DNA from: Verrucomicrobiota bacterium
GTDB taxonomy: Bacteria; Verrucomicrobiota; Verrucomicrobiia; Chthoniobacterales; Terrimicrobiaceae
Reading direction: 5' to 3'
Assembly: GCA_026398275.1 (NCBI GenBank)
Contig: JAPLTF010000061.1
Location: 62,001-126,000, forward strand
Length of the DNA stretch: 64,000 nt
In this document: one piece after another, positions 35,042 to 43,625 of the stretch
Position numbering within the stretch: the first letter of the stretch is position 1
Layout: every line of letters begins with the position of its first letter
Translations under genes and position numbers: made by a program
Notes under the pieces: model-generated
The model's input: only the letters and a program-made list of their open reading frames with translations
Databases searched by the model: none
Told to the model about the DNA's origin: nothing

Positions 35042-36147
35042 GGGTGGTCAAAATCGATAATGACTTTCAGGCTGTCGCCATCGGCGGCGCGTTGAATGGC
35101 CTCCAGAATTTGGGACGGGCGGAATCTCTCCGTCACGTTTGTCATCAGCCCCAGCTTTGGCAGTTTTCCGCCTGTCAGGAGTTCGTGCGCGAGACGGATT
35201 CCGTGCATCGAGGAACCGTGAGTCGCCTGAAGGCATTGCAGCTTGTAGTGAATGTCATTGTTGAGATCGACCTCGTGGGTGATGCGGGGTTTGCCTCCGG
35301 CTCCTTTGACCCCGGCGTGGGCATCGAGCACGCTCCCGTAGCCGAGTAGTTTCACCGAGAGTTCGTATCCCTCGCGGGCCGGGACGTTCATCATCACAAA
35401 ATGCGGTTCGTTGAAGGGTTGGCAGGCGGTAAAGACGTTCTCGACGACTTGCTCATCCCAGCGGATGCCGACCACACGCTCGTCGCCAAAATCCCGCAGC
35501 ACCCGCTCTAGCCGCTCGGCCCCTCGGTTGACCAAAATGATTTTTCGCGCCCCCATCGCTTGTGCGCACTGGAGGGCATAGGTGCTTTGCGAACCCGCAC
35601 CGATGAGCACCACCACGCGGTTCGTGATGCAGTTGTTCACCCGCGTCATCCCCTCGAGACAACACGCGAGCGGCTCAAGTTGGCAGGCGTGATCGGGATC
35701 AAATCCCACGGGAAATTTCATGATCGGTCCCAGATCCACAAACCAGTCCGGCAGAATCGCGTGGGTCCGCGCAAACCCCGGAAATTCGTGTCCGGTCGCC
35801 TGCGTGTTCGGACAACAGGTCCAATCACCCGTTCCTTTGTCCCCACAGTAAAGGCAAGCCCGGTCGCCACACGGGATGTCGCATCCGATTCCGATCAAGT
35901 CTCCGGGCGCAAATTTCGTCACTCCTGCGCCCACCGCCTCCACCGTCGCGCTCACTTCATGCAGGATCACTGCCGGCCAGCTCTTGATGCGCGGCAAGCC
36001 GACACGCTGGATGACCACGTCGCTCTGACAAACCGAAACGCGGCGGGTCCGGACGAGCATCTCCCCCGGCCCCGGTTCGGGGAGTTCCTGCTCCACTGCG
36101 GAAAACGATCCGCCCGGCTTGTCTAACAGATAGAAAATCGATCGCAT
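35038..36147 (-). CDS. Zinc-type alcohol dehydrogenase with structural zinc loop
   Basis: A 369-residue medium-chain dehydrogenase from the ATG at 36147. It has the catalytic Cys in VSVCQSD and His in ILHEVSATVEAV, and keeps a cysteine-rich structural loop (CGDRACLYCGDKGTGDWTCC). The Rossmann motif is VLIGAGSQSTYALQ. It is the first gene of the minus-strand operon leading to rhaA and starts inside the palindromic operator described at 36146-36202. With the second dehydrogenase it could run a reduction/oxidation pair on the same sugar backbone. Confidence 0.85.
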   Translation of the reverse strand: MRSIFYLLDKPGGSFSAVEQELPEPGPGEMLVRTRRVSVCQSDVVIQRVGLPRIKSWPAVILHEVSATVEAVGAGVTKFAPGDLIGIGCDIPCGDRACLYCGDKGTGDWTCCPNTQATGHEFPGFARTHAILPDWFVDLGPIMKFPVGFDPDHACQLEPLACCLEGMTRVNNCITNRVVVLIGAGSQSTYALQCAQAMGARKIILVNRGAERLERVLRDFGDERVVGIRWDEQVVENVFTACQPFNEPHFVMMNVPAREGYELSVKLLGYGSVLDAHAGVKGAGGKPRITHEVDLNNDIHYKLQCLQATHGSSMHGIRLAHELLTGGKLPKLGLMTNVTERFRPSQILEAIQRAADGDSLKVIIDFDHP

Positions 36148-36202
36148 GATTGAAATATGATTGACCTTAACCGTCGCTATAATCATATATCAATCATATT
36201 TC
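36146..36202. promoter_or_regulatory. Divergent operator: perfect 13-bp inverted repeat
   Basis: GAAATATGATTGA (36152-36164) is repeated in inverted orientation as TCAATCATATTTC (36190-36202). Extra ATGATTGA (36146-36153) and AATCATAT (36181-36188) half-sites lie nearby, and TATAAT occurs at 36178-36183 between the arms. The site separates the dehydrogenase-rhaA operon from the epimerase-deoR genes. The DeoR protein encoded 700 bp away is the obvious candidate to bind it and repress both units. Confidence 0.7.
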
Positions 36203-36206
36203 GTCC

Positions 36207-36875
36207 ATGAAGCAAAAAATACAGATCTCTCCGTCGATGATGTGTGCCGACCCGCTTGCGCTCGCGGACGTGCTGGCGGCGTTTCAGGCGGGCGGTATTG
36301 AGTGGCTTCACATTGACGTGATGGACGGCCGCTACGTTCCGAATTTCACCCTTGGCCCGGATTACTGCCGGGCGCTGGCGGCGGCCTGTCCGATCCCGCT
36401 GGATATTCATCTCATGGTCGAGGAACCGGATCGCCATGTCGGGCTCTTTGCCGGATTTCCGGGGGCCCGCATTTCCTTTCACCCGGAAACCGTCCGGCAG
36501 CCTGTGCGCCTGATCGAGCGGATTCGTGAACTCGGCGCGTCTCCTGGCATCGCGCTGGACCCGGCGCTGCCAATCGCGTCGTGTTGTCATCTCCTCCCGC
36601 TCGTGGATCAGGTCGTCGTGATGACCGTGAACCCCGGTTACGCCGGTCAGAAGCTTCTCCCCTTCTGCCTTGATAAAATCACCGAATGCCGCGAATTCTT
36701 GGGACGATGCAAAAACCCGCCGGACATTCAGGTCGATGGCAACGTGAGCTGGGAGAATATCCCGCGCATGGTGGCCGCGGAGGCGAATATCCTGGTGGCA
36801 GGAACCTCCTCGCTCTTCGTCAATGGTCGCGTCAAGGTCGAGGACATTGCCCGGATGAGGGAAACTGGCGGGTGA
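36207..36875 (+). CDS. Ribulose-phosphate 3-epimerase family protein
   Basis: A 222-residue TIM barrel, the usual length. Family signatures are ISPSMMCAD, LHIDVMDGRYVPNFTLGP, DIHLMVEEP, MTVNPGYAGQK and IQVDGNVSW, containing the metal-binding His and Asp residues. Members epimerise D-ribulose-5-phosphate, allulose-6-phosphate or similar ketose phosphates. The local setting (next to a DeoR regulator and opposite sugar dehydrogenases) argues for a dedicated catabolic enzyme rather than the housekeeping copy. Confidence 0.88.
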   Translation: MKQKIQISPSMMCADPLALADVLAAFQAGGIEWLHIDVMDGRYVPNFTLGPDYCRALAAACPIPLDIHLMVEEPDRHVGLFAGFPGARISFHPETVRQPVRLIERIRELGASPGIALDPALPIASCCHLLPLVDQVVVMTVNPGYAGQKLLPFCLDKITECREFLGRCKNPPDIQVDGNVSWENIPRMVAAEANILVAGTSSLFVNGRVKVEDIARMRETGG

Positions 36876-36879
36876 GCCC

Positions 36880-37644
36880 ATGAGGCCGCTCGAACGTCAG
36901 CGGGCGATTGTGACCCTGGTCGAACGTCAGGGAGATCTCACCGTCGAAGAAGCCTGCCGGACCCTTGGGATTTCCCCGGCCACGGCCAGACGCGATTTCG
37001 TGGAACTGAGTGCACGCGGGGTGGTGGAAAAAACCTGGGGAGGACTCCGGCGATCCCAGACCGGACCTCCCGCCTCCGACATGGTGCCCAGCAGCGTGCG
37101 CGAAAACCTGAATTCCTCCGAAAAAGAACGCATTGCGCGCGCCGGGTGTGAGCGGGTGCAGGACGGCGATGTGCTCATCATTGACGGCGGGACCACCACA
37201 CTTTGCATGGCCCCCTTTCTGGCAAACCGTCCGGTCCGCATCCTGACCAATTCCATCCTTATTGCCCACCGCATCGACACGCTGCGCTCGGTGAACTCCG
37301 GGGCCGAGGTCTTTCTCACCGGCGGCTTTCTCTATCCGGGATCCGGGCTCCTCGTCGGCCCCGAAGCCGTGCAAAGCCTTGCCCAATACCATGCGCGCTG
37401 GGCGTTTCTTTCCGTTGGCGGACTTGACGCCGAGGGCGCCACAAATACCAACCACCTCGTTGTCGAGAGCGAACGCACCATGATCCGCATGGCCGAAAAG
37501 ATCGTGGTGCTCGCCGACAGTTCCAAGTGGGAGCGCAAAGAAATGGTCCGCGCGTTTACCTGGAAGGAAGTCTCCCACCTCGTCACAGATTCCCCGCCGC
37601 CAACCGGGGAGGTGGCCCTGACAGTGGAAATTCAGGTCGTCTGA
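36880..37644 (+). CDS. DeoR/GlpR family transcriptional regulator
   Basis: A 254-residue regulator. The N-terminal HTH (RQRAIVTLVERQGDLTVEEA, then LGISPATARRDFVEL) is followed by the GGLRR turn and a sugar-phosphate-sensing DeoRC domain with IDGGTTT, ILTNSILIA and the GGLDAEG loop. It lies 4 bp after the epimerase, so the two are cotranscribed. It probably represses its own operon and the divergent rhaA operon through the 36152/36190 inverted repeat, released by a sugar phosphate. Confidence 0.93.
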   Translation: MRPLERQRAIVTLVERQGDLTVEEACRTLGISPATARRDFVELSARGVVEKTWGGLRRSQTGPPASDMVPSSVRENLNSSEKERIARAGCERVQDGDVLIIDGGTTTLCMAPFLANRPVRILTNSILIAHRIDTLRSVNSGAEVFLTGGFLYPGSGLLVGPEAVQSLAQYHARWAFLSVGGLDAEGATNTNHLVVESERTMIRMAEKIVVLADSSKWERKEMVRAFTWKEVSHLVTDSPPPTGEVALTVEIQVV

Positions 37645-37803
37645 CCGCACATTGGGTGTGCTGCACCCGACGCAACCGACACTCCTGCAACAACTGGCGT
37701 GGGCGATGGTGACAGCTCACGCCACGTCCGGAGTGGCCAAAGTCGGCGGTGCCAGTCTCCCTGAGAACCTGTGAGATGCGCGCCCAGGGATGGGCGTAAA
37801 TTT

Positions 37804-39222
37804 TCACGCTCCGGCGAGTTTCATGAATCGGTTGGCGATCGCCAGCGCGGGATCGAGTGGAACCTCGGCGCGCTGCACATCTTTTGGGATGCTGATGGAC
37901 GGAACCGGGCGCAGCGTTTTTCTTGCGAATTGCGGGAGGTATTTCGCTTCGGCCTGCAGCATCTCGGCAACCATGTCCCGAATTTCTTTGAGCGTCAGCA
38001 CCGAGGCGGTCAAGGGATCGAGGGCGACCGCATTCATGACGAGTTCTGGATCGCCCGTGAAGCTGGCTTCGACGGTGAGGCCCTGGACGAGCACGTTGGT
38101 CATGTTGAGCGCGGCACACTGGATCGGCAGGTTGCCGACAACCGTCGGGTGCAGCCCCAATCGGTCCACATAGATCGGCACCTCCACGCAAGATCCGTTG
38201 GGGAGGTTTGTGATGTAGCCGTCGTTGCGGACATTACCATTCAAACGGAACGGGACGCCGGTCTCCAGCGCCTCGATGATGTGGGAGCAATACTCGGCGC
38301 TGCGCGGCCCGAGCTGAGTGGTTTCCAATGCCAGCGGATCGGTCGTGGCAAATTTTCCGGCCAGCATCTCGCAGTATTTGTAGTAGGCCCCGCTCTCGCC
38401 GCCGAAGGAGGGTTCGTCGCAGTAAAGGTCGAGCGCCTTTTTGTTTTTGCGGAAATAGGGCAGATACTCGGAGAGATGCCCGGTGCTTTCGGTCATGAAA
38501 TACCCGAAGTGCCGCATCACCTCCGCCCGGACTTTTTCATTCACGTAATAACCGGGCTTCTCAAAATTTTCCTTCAGGAGCGGGTAGAGGTCTTTCCCTT
38601 GATGTTGAAGCCGGAGGAACCAGCCCATGTGGTTGATGCCGGCGCAAAGATAGTCGATCTCGTCTTTCGGCACGCCGGTGTAGCTGGCGATGAGGTCCAT
38701 CGTCGTCTGGACCCCGTGGCACAGCCCGACAAACTGGAGGCCCTGGACGCGCCCGAGCGCCCAGCAGCACATGGCCATCGGGTTGGCGTAGTTGAAGAGG
38801 ATCGCATTCGGACAGACCTCGCGCATGTCGTTGGCGATTTCCAGCAGCGCCGGAATATGGCGCAGGGCGCGGAAGACCCCGCCCGGGCCCATCGTGTCGC
38901 CGATGCACTGGTCCACACCGTATTTGAGCGGGATTTCGTAGTCCTGCCGGAACTCCTCGACCCCGCCGGATTGGATCATGACCACGACGTAGTCGGCATC
39001 TTTGAGCGCTTCGCGACGGTCGGTGGTGGCGACCACGCTGGCGTCGATCCCATTGTCCTTGATCATCCGCTTCACAAACGCCTCCATCTTGTCGAGCCGG
39101 GTGTGGGTCAACGCCATGAGGCGGTATTCGCTTCCCGCCAGAGCGAGGGTGGCAAGGAAGTCCGACATCAGGGTTTTGCAGAAGACGAGGCTTCCTGCGC
39201 CGATCATTGCGATTTTAGCCAT
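37804..39222 (-). CDS. GH4 alpha-galactosidase (MelA type)
   Basis: A 472-residue NAD- and manganese-dependent family 4 glycosidase. The Rossmann start IAMIGAGSLVF, TMGPGGVFRALR, FNYANPMAM, the metal-binding Cys168 in GLCHGVQ and His198 in CAGINHMG, then GYFMTESTGHLSEY and GNVRNDGYI follow the MelA pattern closely. GH4 enzymes cleave through oxidation at C3 and elimination. There is no signal peptide, so it acts on imported galactosides. It is last in a five-gene minus-strand cluster. Confidence 0.9.
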   Translation of the reverse strand: MAKIAMIGAGSLVFCKTLMSDFLATLALAGSEYRLMALTHTRLDKMEAFVKRMIKDNGIDASVVATTDRREALKDADYVVVMIQSGGVEEFRQDYEIPLKYGVDQCIGDTMGPGGVFRALRHIPALLEIANDMREVCPNAILFNYANPMAMCCWALGRVQGLQFVGLCHGVQTTMDLIASYTGVPKDEIDYLCAGINHMGWFLRLQHQGKDLYPLLKENFEKPGYYVNEKVRAEVMRHFGYFMTESTGHLSEYLPYFRKNKKALDLYCDEPSFGGESGAYYKYCEMLAGKFATTDPLALETTQLGPRSAEYCSHIIEALETGVPFRLNGNVRNDGYITNLPNGSCVEVPIYVDRLGLHPTVVGNLPIQCAALNMTNVLVQGLTVEASFTGDPELVMNAVALDPLTASVLTLKEIRDMVAEMLQAEAKYLPQFARKTLRPVPSISIPKDVQRAEVPLDPALAIANRFMKLAGA

Positions 39223-39283
39223 AGGAATTTTGTGAGGTGATGGGTGGAGACGGGGTGAATAGCGTTCTAATGCCTACGCAAAA

Positions 39284-41428
39284 TCATGAGGGCTTCGGTG
39301 TCCCTGTTGGATTTCGAACCACCACCACGGCGCAGTCGCCGGAAGGAATCTGGATTTCCTCATCCTGGCGGACAGCGATTGGCGGATGCAGAATGGAGTG
39401 GAGCATGGCAGGCAATGGATTTTTCCACCGCAGGCGGGCGGCGAGTGGCTCTTTGGAAAAATGGTTGAGGACCAGCGCATATGTTCCGGGCTCGGTTCGG
39501 CTTTCGTGCAGGGTGAACTTGACCTTGGGGTCGGCCTCAACTTCGACATGAGGCACGGGATCGATGATGCGGCTCATCCATAAGACACCCCACAGCCCCC
39601 GCCGCAGAGCGAGGGCCTCGGAGACGAACTCCCTCATGAGCGGCTCCTCCGCAATGCTGCCATGCAGACAATTGGCCTCGATGTTGATGATGTGTCCAAG
39701 CCGGATGCAATTGGCAACGAGCGCAAAATCGCTGCTGCCCGTGACACAACAGGTTTGACGGAACTCGGGAAACGTGACCGCAATGCTCTGGATCGCATCC
39801 TCATGCCAATGCCGGGCAAAGCTGGCCTCCACATAGGGAAACAAGCGGTCCCAGTGGGTCTCGGAGGCAATGCCATAATCTTTGCGCCGCGTGTCGGTCA
39901 TCGCCCGGTGCTTGGCAAACGCCTCGATCACCGGTGCAGTCACGCTCAAGTCGGGGGGCAAATGTTGCAAATCCGGGTGACCGTCCATTCCAGCCATGCC
40001 GCAGTGCACCTTGTCAACCTGAGTGCCATCGGAACCAAGATCGATAATCCGCTCGTATGCATTCTGCATGATGCGGGCAAATTCCGGATGCGAGGGATTG
40101 CAAAATTGCATCCGAGGCTTGGTGTTTCCCGTCAAGCCAGCAATGGTGTTATATTCCCAACCTATCGAATATTCTTCATGCCCCCGGCTGTCACGAATGG
40201 TGTAGCGGTGCAGTTCATTCGCGAACCATTCGGTCTCTATATTCACCACGTGCAGATTTGAGAATAATAGCACGCGCACTCCCATCGCCTGGCAGGCGCG
40301 GATGGCGGCACCCAGTTCCTCCACCGTGCCCAGCCGCGGATCGGGCACATAATGCGGGTAATCGCGGTCAATGCCGCCCTGATCCCATCCGGCGATTTGC
40401 AGAACGCGGATCCCGGCCGAAAGCGCTGCCTCCGCGAGCTTGGGCAGGTCAGCAAAGCGATAGCCGATAGTATCTTCGGGGTAACTAATGATCGTGCTCT
40501 GCCAAGCGTCTTCCTGGTCGAGCCATGAGTTCCGGCGGTCGATGGTGAAGTGACGGTCATACCATTGACGGTAAACTCGCGCGGCCTCGAACCAAATGCC
40601 GTCATGAAAGCGGACGGCAAAGGGCGCAGAGGCCCATTCGTTGCCCGGCGCGACATGGGCGAAAGCGGTCCACGCCAAAGTGAGGCCAACCGGACGATTT
40701 TCCACGGAGGGATCCGGCCAGACATAGCTGCTTCCACCCCAGTTTGCAGACGGATTGATTTGGAACACCCAACTGCCAAACCTCGGTTCGGGGTCTTCCT
40801 GGCAGAAATACACGCCTTTGCGGGCCTTGGTGTGAGACAGATCCAGCCAGGGCATGGCTGCAGCGCCAGGATAACTGATCGTGTCTGTCGGATTGGGTGG
40901 CCCAAGATAAACGCTGCGGCATTGTCGATAAAAAGTCCAAGGGTAGGCCAGCCCTAGAGATGTCGCGTAATGCAGTTGCCAATCATCCGCCTCCGCTTGG
41001 TTCGCCATGCCGCCCAATGACGGTGCCCAGACTTCTTCAACAGGAAATTCCGAGTGGTTGGTCAGCGAGGCATGGAAGAGAACGGCGTTGTCTTGGATGG
41101 AAACCTTCAACCGGAACTCGATCGCAAAAACGCCCCGCTTAGTGTGCAGATCGCGCCACATCAATTCGGCCTCAGCCTCGCTGACATGGCATTCGGCCAG
41201 CTTTTGTTCGCACCCGATAATGTAGTGTCCCCGCCAATCGGGAAGCGGGACAAGGAGCCTGAAATTCTCGGCCAGACGTTGCTCGCCGACAAGCTCGATG
41301 TTACGCCTCGCGTCCCGGATCGAAAGCAGAGTTCCGAAGACAGGATCAATGGTTACCTGGATATCTCCGTGCTGCAGCCGGTAAGGCTGGGGAGTTGAGG
41401 CTGCCGTGGTAGTTTTTCGAGTCTGCAT
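39284..41428 (-). CDS. DUF6259-like glycosidase-type protein
   Basis: A 714-residue cytoplasmic protein without signal peptide. Residues 15-290 are a beta-sandwich domain like those of GH36/GH31 relatives. Residues 320-600 form a barrel with ISAGIRVLQIAGWDQGG-type text, DPRLGTVEELGAAIRACQAM, FSNLHVVN and SDGTQVDKVHCG, the last a likely catalytic Asp region. The C-terminus is a beta domain. The architecture matches DUF6259 proteins, which are thought to be glycosidases. Neighbours suggest an alpha-linked galactose or related substrate. Confidence 0.6.
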   Translation of the reverse strand: MQTRKTTTAASTPQPYRLQHGDIQVTIDPVFGTLLSIRDARRNIELVGEQRLAENFRLLVPLPDWRGHYIIGCEQKLAECHVSEAEAELMWRDLHTKRGVFAIEFRLKVSIQDNAVLFHASLTNHSEFPVEEVWAPSLGGMANQAEADDWQLHYATSLGLAYPWTFYRQCRSVYLGPPNPTDTISYPGAAAMPWLDLSHTKARKGVYFCQEDPEPRFGSWVFQINPSANWGGSSYVWPDPSVENRPVGLTLAWTAFAHVAPGNEWASAPFAVRFHDGIWFEAARVYRQWYDRHFTIDRRNSWLDQEDAWQSTIISYPEDTIGYRFADLPKLAEAALSAGIRVLQIAGWDQGGIDRDYPHYVPDPRLGTVEELGAAIRACQAMGVRVLLFSNLHVVNIETEWFANELHRYTIRDSRGHEEYSIGWEYNTIAGLTGNTKPRMQFCNPSHPEFARIMQNAYERIIDLGSDGTQVDKVHCGMAGMDGHPDLQHLPPDLSVTAPVIEAFAKHRAMTDTRRKDYGIASETHWDRLFPYVEASFARHWHEDAIQSIAVTFPEFRQTCCVTGSSDFALVANCIRLGHIINIEANCLHGSIAEEPLMREFVSEALALRRGLWGVLWMSRIIDPVPHVEVEADPKVKFTLHESRTEPGTYALVLNHFSKEPLAARLRWKNPLPAMLHSILHPPIAVRQDEEIQIPSGDCAVVVVRNPTGTPKPS

Positions 41429-41462
41429 ACTGAGTGATTATTGGCGGGACATATTTGTTAGT

Positions 41463-42554
41463 TTAGATCCCTTCGTTGAAGAACACGCAGAGGCCGTCTT
41501 TGCCGGGGGCGATGATATCGAGGCGGCCGGTGCCACGCAGGTCGGCCAGGGCAAACTGGATGCCGCACCCTTTGCCGACTCCGGGAGGTCCATACGCGAT
41601 GACTTGTTTGGTAAAGCCTTCGCCGGTCCATTTGAAGTAGTAGATCCCGAGGTCGTCATACTCGCCGGGGTCATGGCCGCAATGGGCAAGGTAACGTTTG
41701 CCGGTGATGAGCTCCGGCTTTCCGTCGCCGTCAATATCGGCCCAGTGGAGGTCGTGATACTGACTGTTGGACGGGTCGATGACGTGCTTCGTCCAGGAGC
41801 GTCCGCCATCGGGCTTGGGTGTTTGTTTCCACCAACTCAGACCGTAGCTGTGGCTGTTGCCGACGATGAGTTCGTTGACTCCGTCGCCATCGACGTCCAC
41901 CACCAGCACCGGGATGCTGGCGTCCCAGCAAAGATCGAATTCCTCGCTAAAGGTCCACTCGCCCGAGAGTCGGCCTGCGGTCGGGGCTTTCAGAATTCCC
42001 TTGGGCGTCACAAACTCGCCCTGCCCGTCGCCGTCAATGTCGCCGAACCCCAGCCCGTGGCCGAGACCTTGAGGATAAAGGACATGCCGCTTGAACTCGC
42101 CGGGCCCCACAAGCTTGTAGGCACAAAGCGCCTGCCCCGGAGTGTTGGGCACAATCTCCAACTGCCCGTTGCCATCGATATCCCATGCTCGCGTGGTCTC
42201 GATATTTCCGATGTTCTCCGCAATCACCCGTTCCTCCCACGCGGCCATGCCCCAACCGAATTCGTGTTTGCCGGGATTTTTGCGCCAGCGCAGGGCCTCC
42301 CCCCACCAGCCGCCAGTGATGAAATCGGGATGGCCGTCGCCATCAATATCGAGCGGGATTACGGAGAACTCGTCATAATAATCCCGGTAGCGGGTCAGTT
42401 TGTCCGCGATGACAAACTTCTCGCGGAAGTCGGGCCCCTTATACCAATAGCCTCCGGTCACGATGTCGGGCACGCCGTCACCATCGACGTCGAAAACGCC
42501 AACCGCTTCAAATGTTTCGGCAGAGATATACTTGCGGATAAATTTAACGGGCAT
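41463..42554 (-). CDS. FG-GAP/VCBS-repeat beta-propeller protein without signal peptide
   Basis: A 363-residue protein with repeated calcium-binding loops: DVDGDGVPD, DIDGDGHPD, DIDGNGQLE, DIDGDGQGE, DVDGDGVNE, DIDGDGKPE, each followed by a strand with TGG or GNS. This is a six- or seven-bladed propeller. Similar proteins are usually exported and bind carbohydrate or adhere, but no signal peptide is visible from the ATG at 42554 (MPVKFIRKYISAETF). It starts 3 bp after the stop of the Gfo gene, so it is part of the operon. Confidence 0.8.
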   Translation of the reverse strand: MPVKFIRKYISAETFEAVGVFDVDGDGVPDIVTGGYWYKGPDFREKFVIADKLTRYRDYYDEFSVIPLDIDGDGHPDFITGGWWGEALRWRKNPGKHEFGWGMAAWEERVIAENIGNIETTRAWDIDGNGQLEIVPNTPGQALCAYKLVGPGEFKRHVLYPQGLGHGLGFGDIDGDGQGEFVTPKGILKAPTAGRLSGEWTFSEEFDLCWDASIPVLVVDVDGDGVNELIVGNSHSYGLSWWKQTPKPDGGRSWTKHVIDPSNSQYHDLHWADIDGDGKPELITGKRYLAHCGHDPGEYDDLGIYYFKWTGEGFTKQVIAYGPPGVGKGCGIQFALADLRGTGRLDIIAPGKDGLCVFFNEGI

Positions 42555-42557
42555 GGC

Positions 42558-43625
42558 TCAGGCTCCTTTCAAGAGGCGGATGTATTCGCGGGCGATACGG
42601 ATGTCTTCCAACCCCTCCGCTGCCAGGCACGGCGCGGGGGCTTCGCCCCGGACAGCTTTGATAAAGTTCAGCGCCTGGTTCCGCATGGCGTGGACCCACG
42701 GCAGGGTTGGGCGAATGGTCGTCGGCACGGCTCCGTTTCCGGGATCTTTGAAGATTTCGACCTGGCCTGGGCGGTTGTAGGCAACCGGCGCGGGCAGTTC
42801 GAGTTTCACGTAACCCTTTTCGAAGGCCACCAGCGCAGATTCCTGCCAGTCGATCGTCGTGTTGTAGGCGGCCATCTCGATCGTGCAGGGAACCCCGCTC
42901 GCGCTGTGCGCGACAAACAGAACCTTCGCCGGGTCGGCATAGCTCACCGTGTAGGATTCGCCGAGCAGATGGCGCAGCAGGTTCACCTGATGAATATAAT
43001 AATTCACGAAGGCTCCGTATTCGCCCGCTGTGGCCTCATCCATGTCGGCAGGCGCGGGATCCCACTCGAGGCTGCCGGTCGGCTCGCTCGAATTGATGAA
43101 ATCATTGAACCCGGACGCGATCCAGTCCCCCGGCGGCATGGCCAGGCGGATGTAATTCATCTTGCCGCATTCACCGGACTGCTTCCACTCCTCGATGGCC
43201 AGTTTGGCATATGCGGTCGCGGGATCGCTCCGCTTGTGGTAGCCGAGCATGAGCCAGGTCTTGTGCTCCTCGAGCGCGCGAACGATTTTTTCGCCGTCCG
43301 CGATCGAGCCCGCAATCGGCTTTTCCGTGAAGATCGGGAGACCGGCCTTGGCCAGCTCCGGAACGAGAAGGCCGTGCCGGGCAAAGGGTTGAGAGGCCAC
43401 GATGGCATCGAGCTTCTCGCTTGACAGCATTTGTTCGTGACTTTCATAGACACGCGGAACGCCGTAGCGCGCCGCCACCTCGCGGGCGAGCCCGGGGCGG
43501 ATTTCCGCCAGGGCAACGACCTCGCATTCCTCAGAGAGGCTGGGACTGGCATAATTCCGCAAGTGGGCGCACTGGCCCATCCCGCCGACGCCGACGAATC
43601 CGATTTTTACTTTTTTATGGTTCAT
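42558..43625 (-). CDS. Gfo/Idh/MocA family oxidoreductase
   Basis: A 355-residue protein from the ATG at 43625, which overlaps the URO-D-like gene by ATGA. It has the N-terminal Rossmann motif IGFVGVGGMGQCAH and the family's catalytic lysine in FTEKPIAG (the EKP motif), and a C-terminal alpha/beta domain with YIHQVNLLRHLLGE. Members oxidise hydroxyls of sugars with NAD(P), often at C3. It belongs to the cluster ending with GH4. Confidence 0.88.
   Translation of the reverse strand: MNHKKVKIGFVGVGGMGQCAHLRNYASPSLSEECEVVALAEIRPGLAREVAARYGVPRVYESHEQMLSSEKLDAIVASQPFARHGLLVPELAKAGLPIFTEKPIAGSIADGEKIVRALEEHKTWLMLGYHKRSDPATAYAKLAIEEWKQSGECGKMNYIRLAMPPGDWIASGFNDFINSSEPTGSLEWDPAPADMDEATAGEYGAFVNYYIHQVNLLRHLLGESYTVSYADPAKVLFVAHSASGVPCTIEMAAYNTTIDWQESALVAFEKGYVKLELPAPVAYNRPGQVEIFKDPGNGAVPTTIRPTLPWVHAMRNQALNFIKAVRGEAPAPCLAAEGLEDIRIAREYIRLLKGA

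Noticed and set aside
37645-37803. Possible small RNA or terminator in the gap after the DeoR gene
   Set aside because: Only a 5-bp hairpin (GGGTG/CACCC, 37654-37668) without a T-run is visible, too weak to call.
41406-43424. A 672-codon plus-strand frame antisense to the VCBS and Gfo genes
   Set aside because: The opposite strand has repeated calcium-loop motifs and an EKP motif; the plus frame has no domain.
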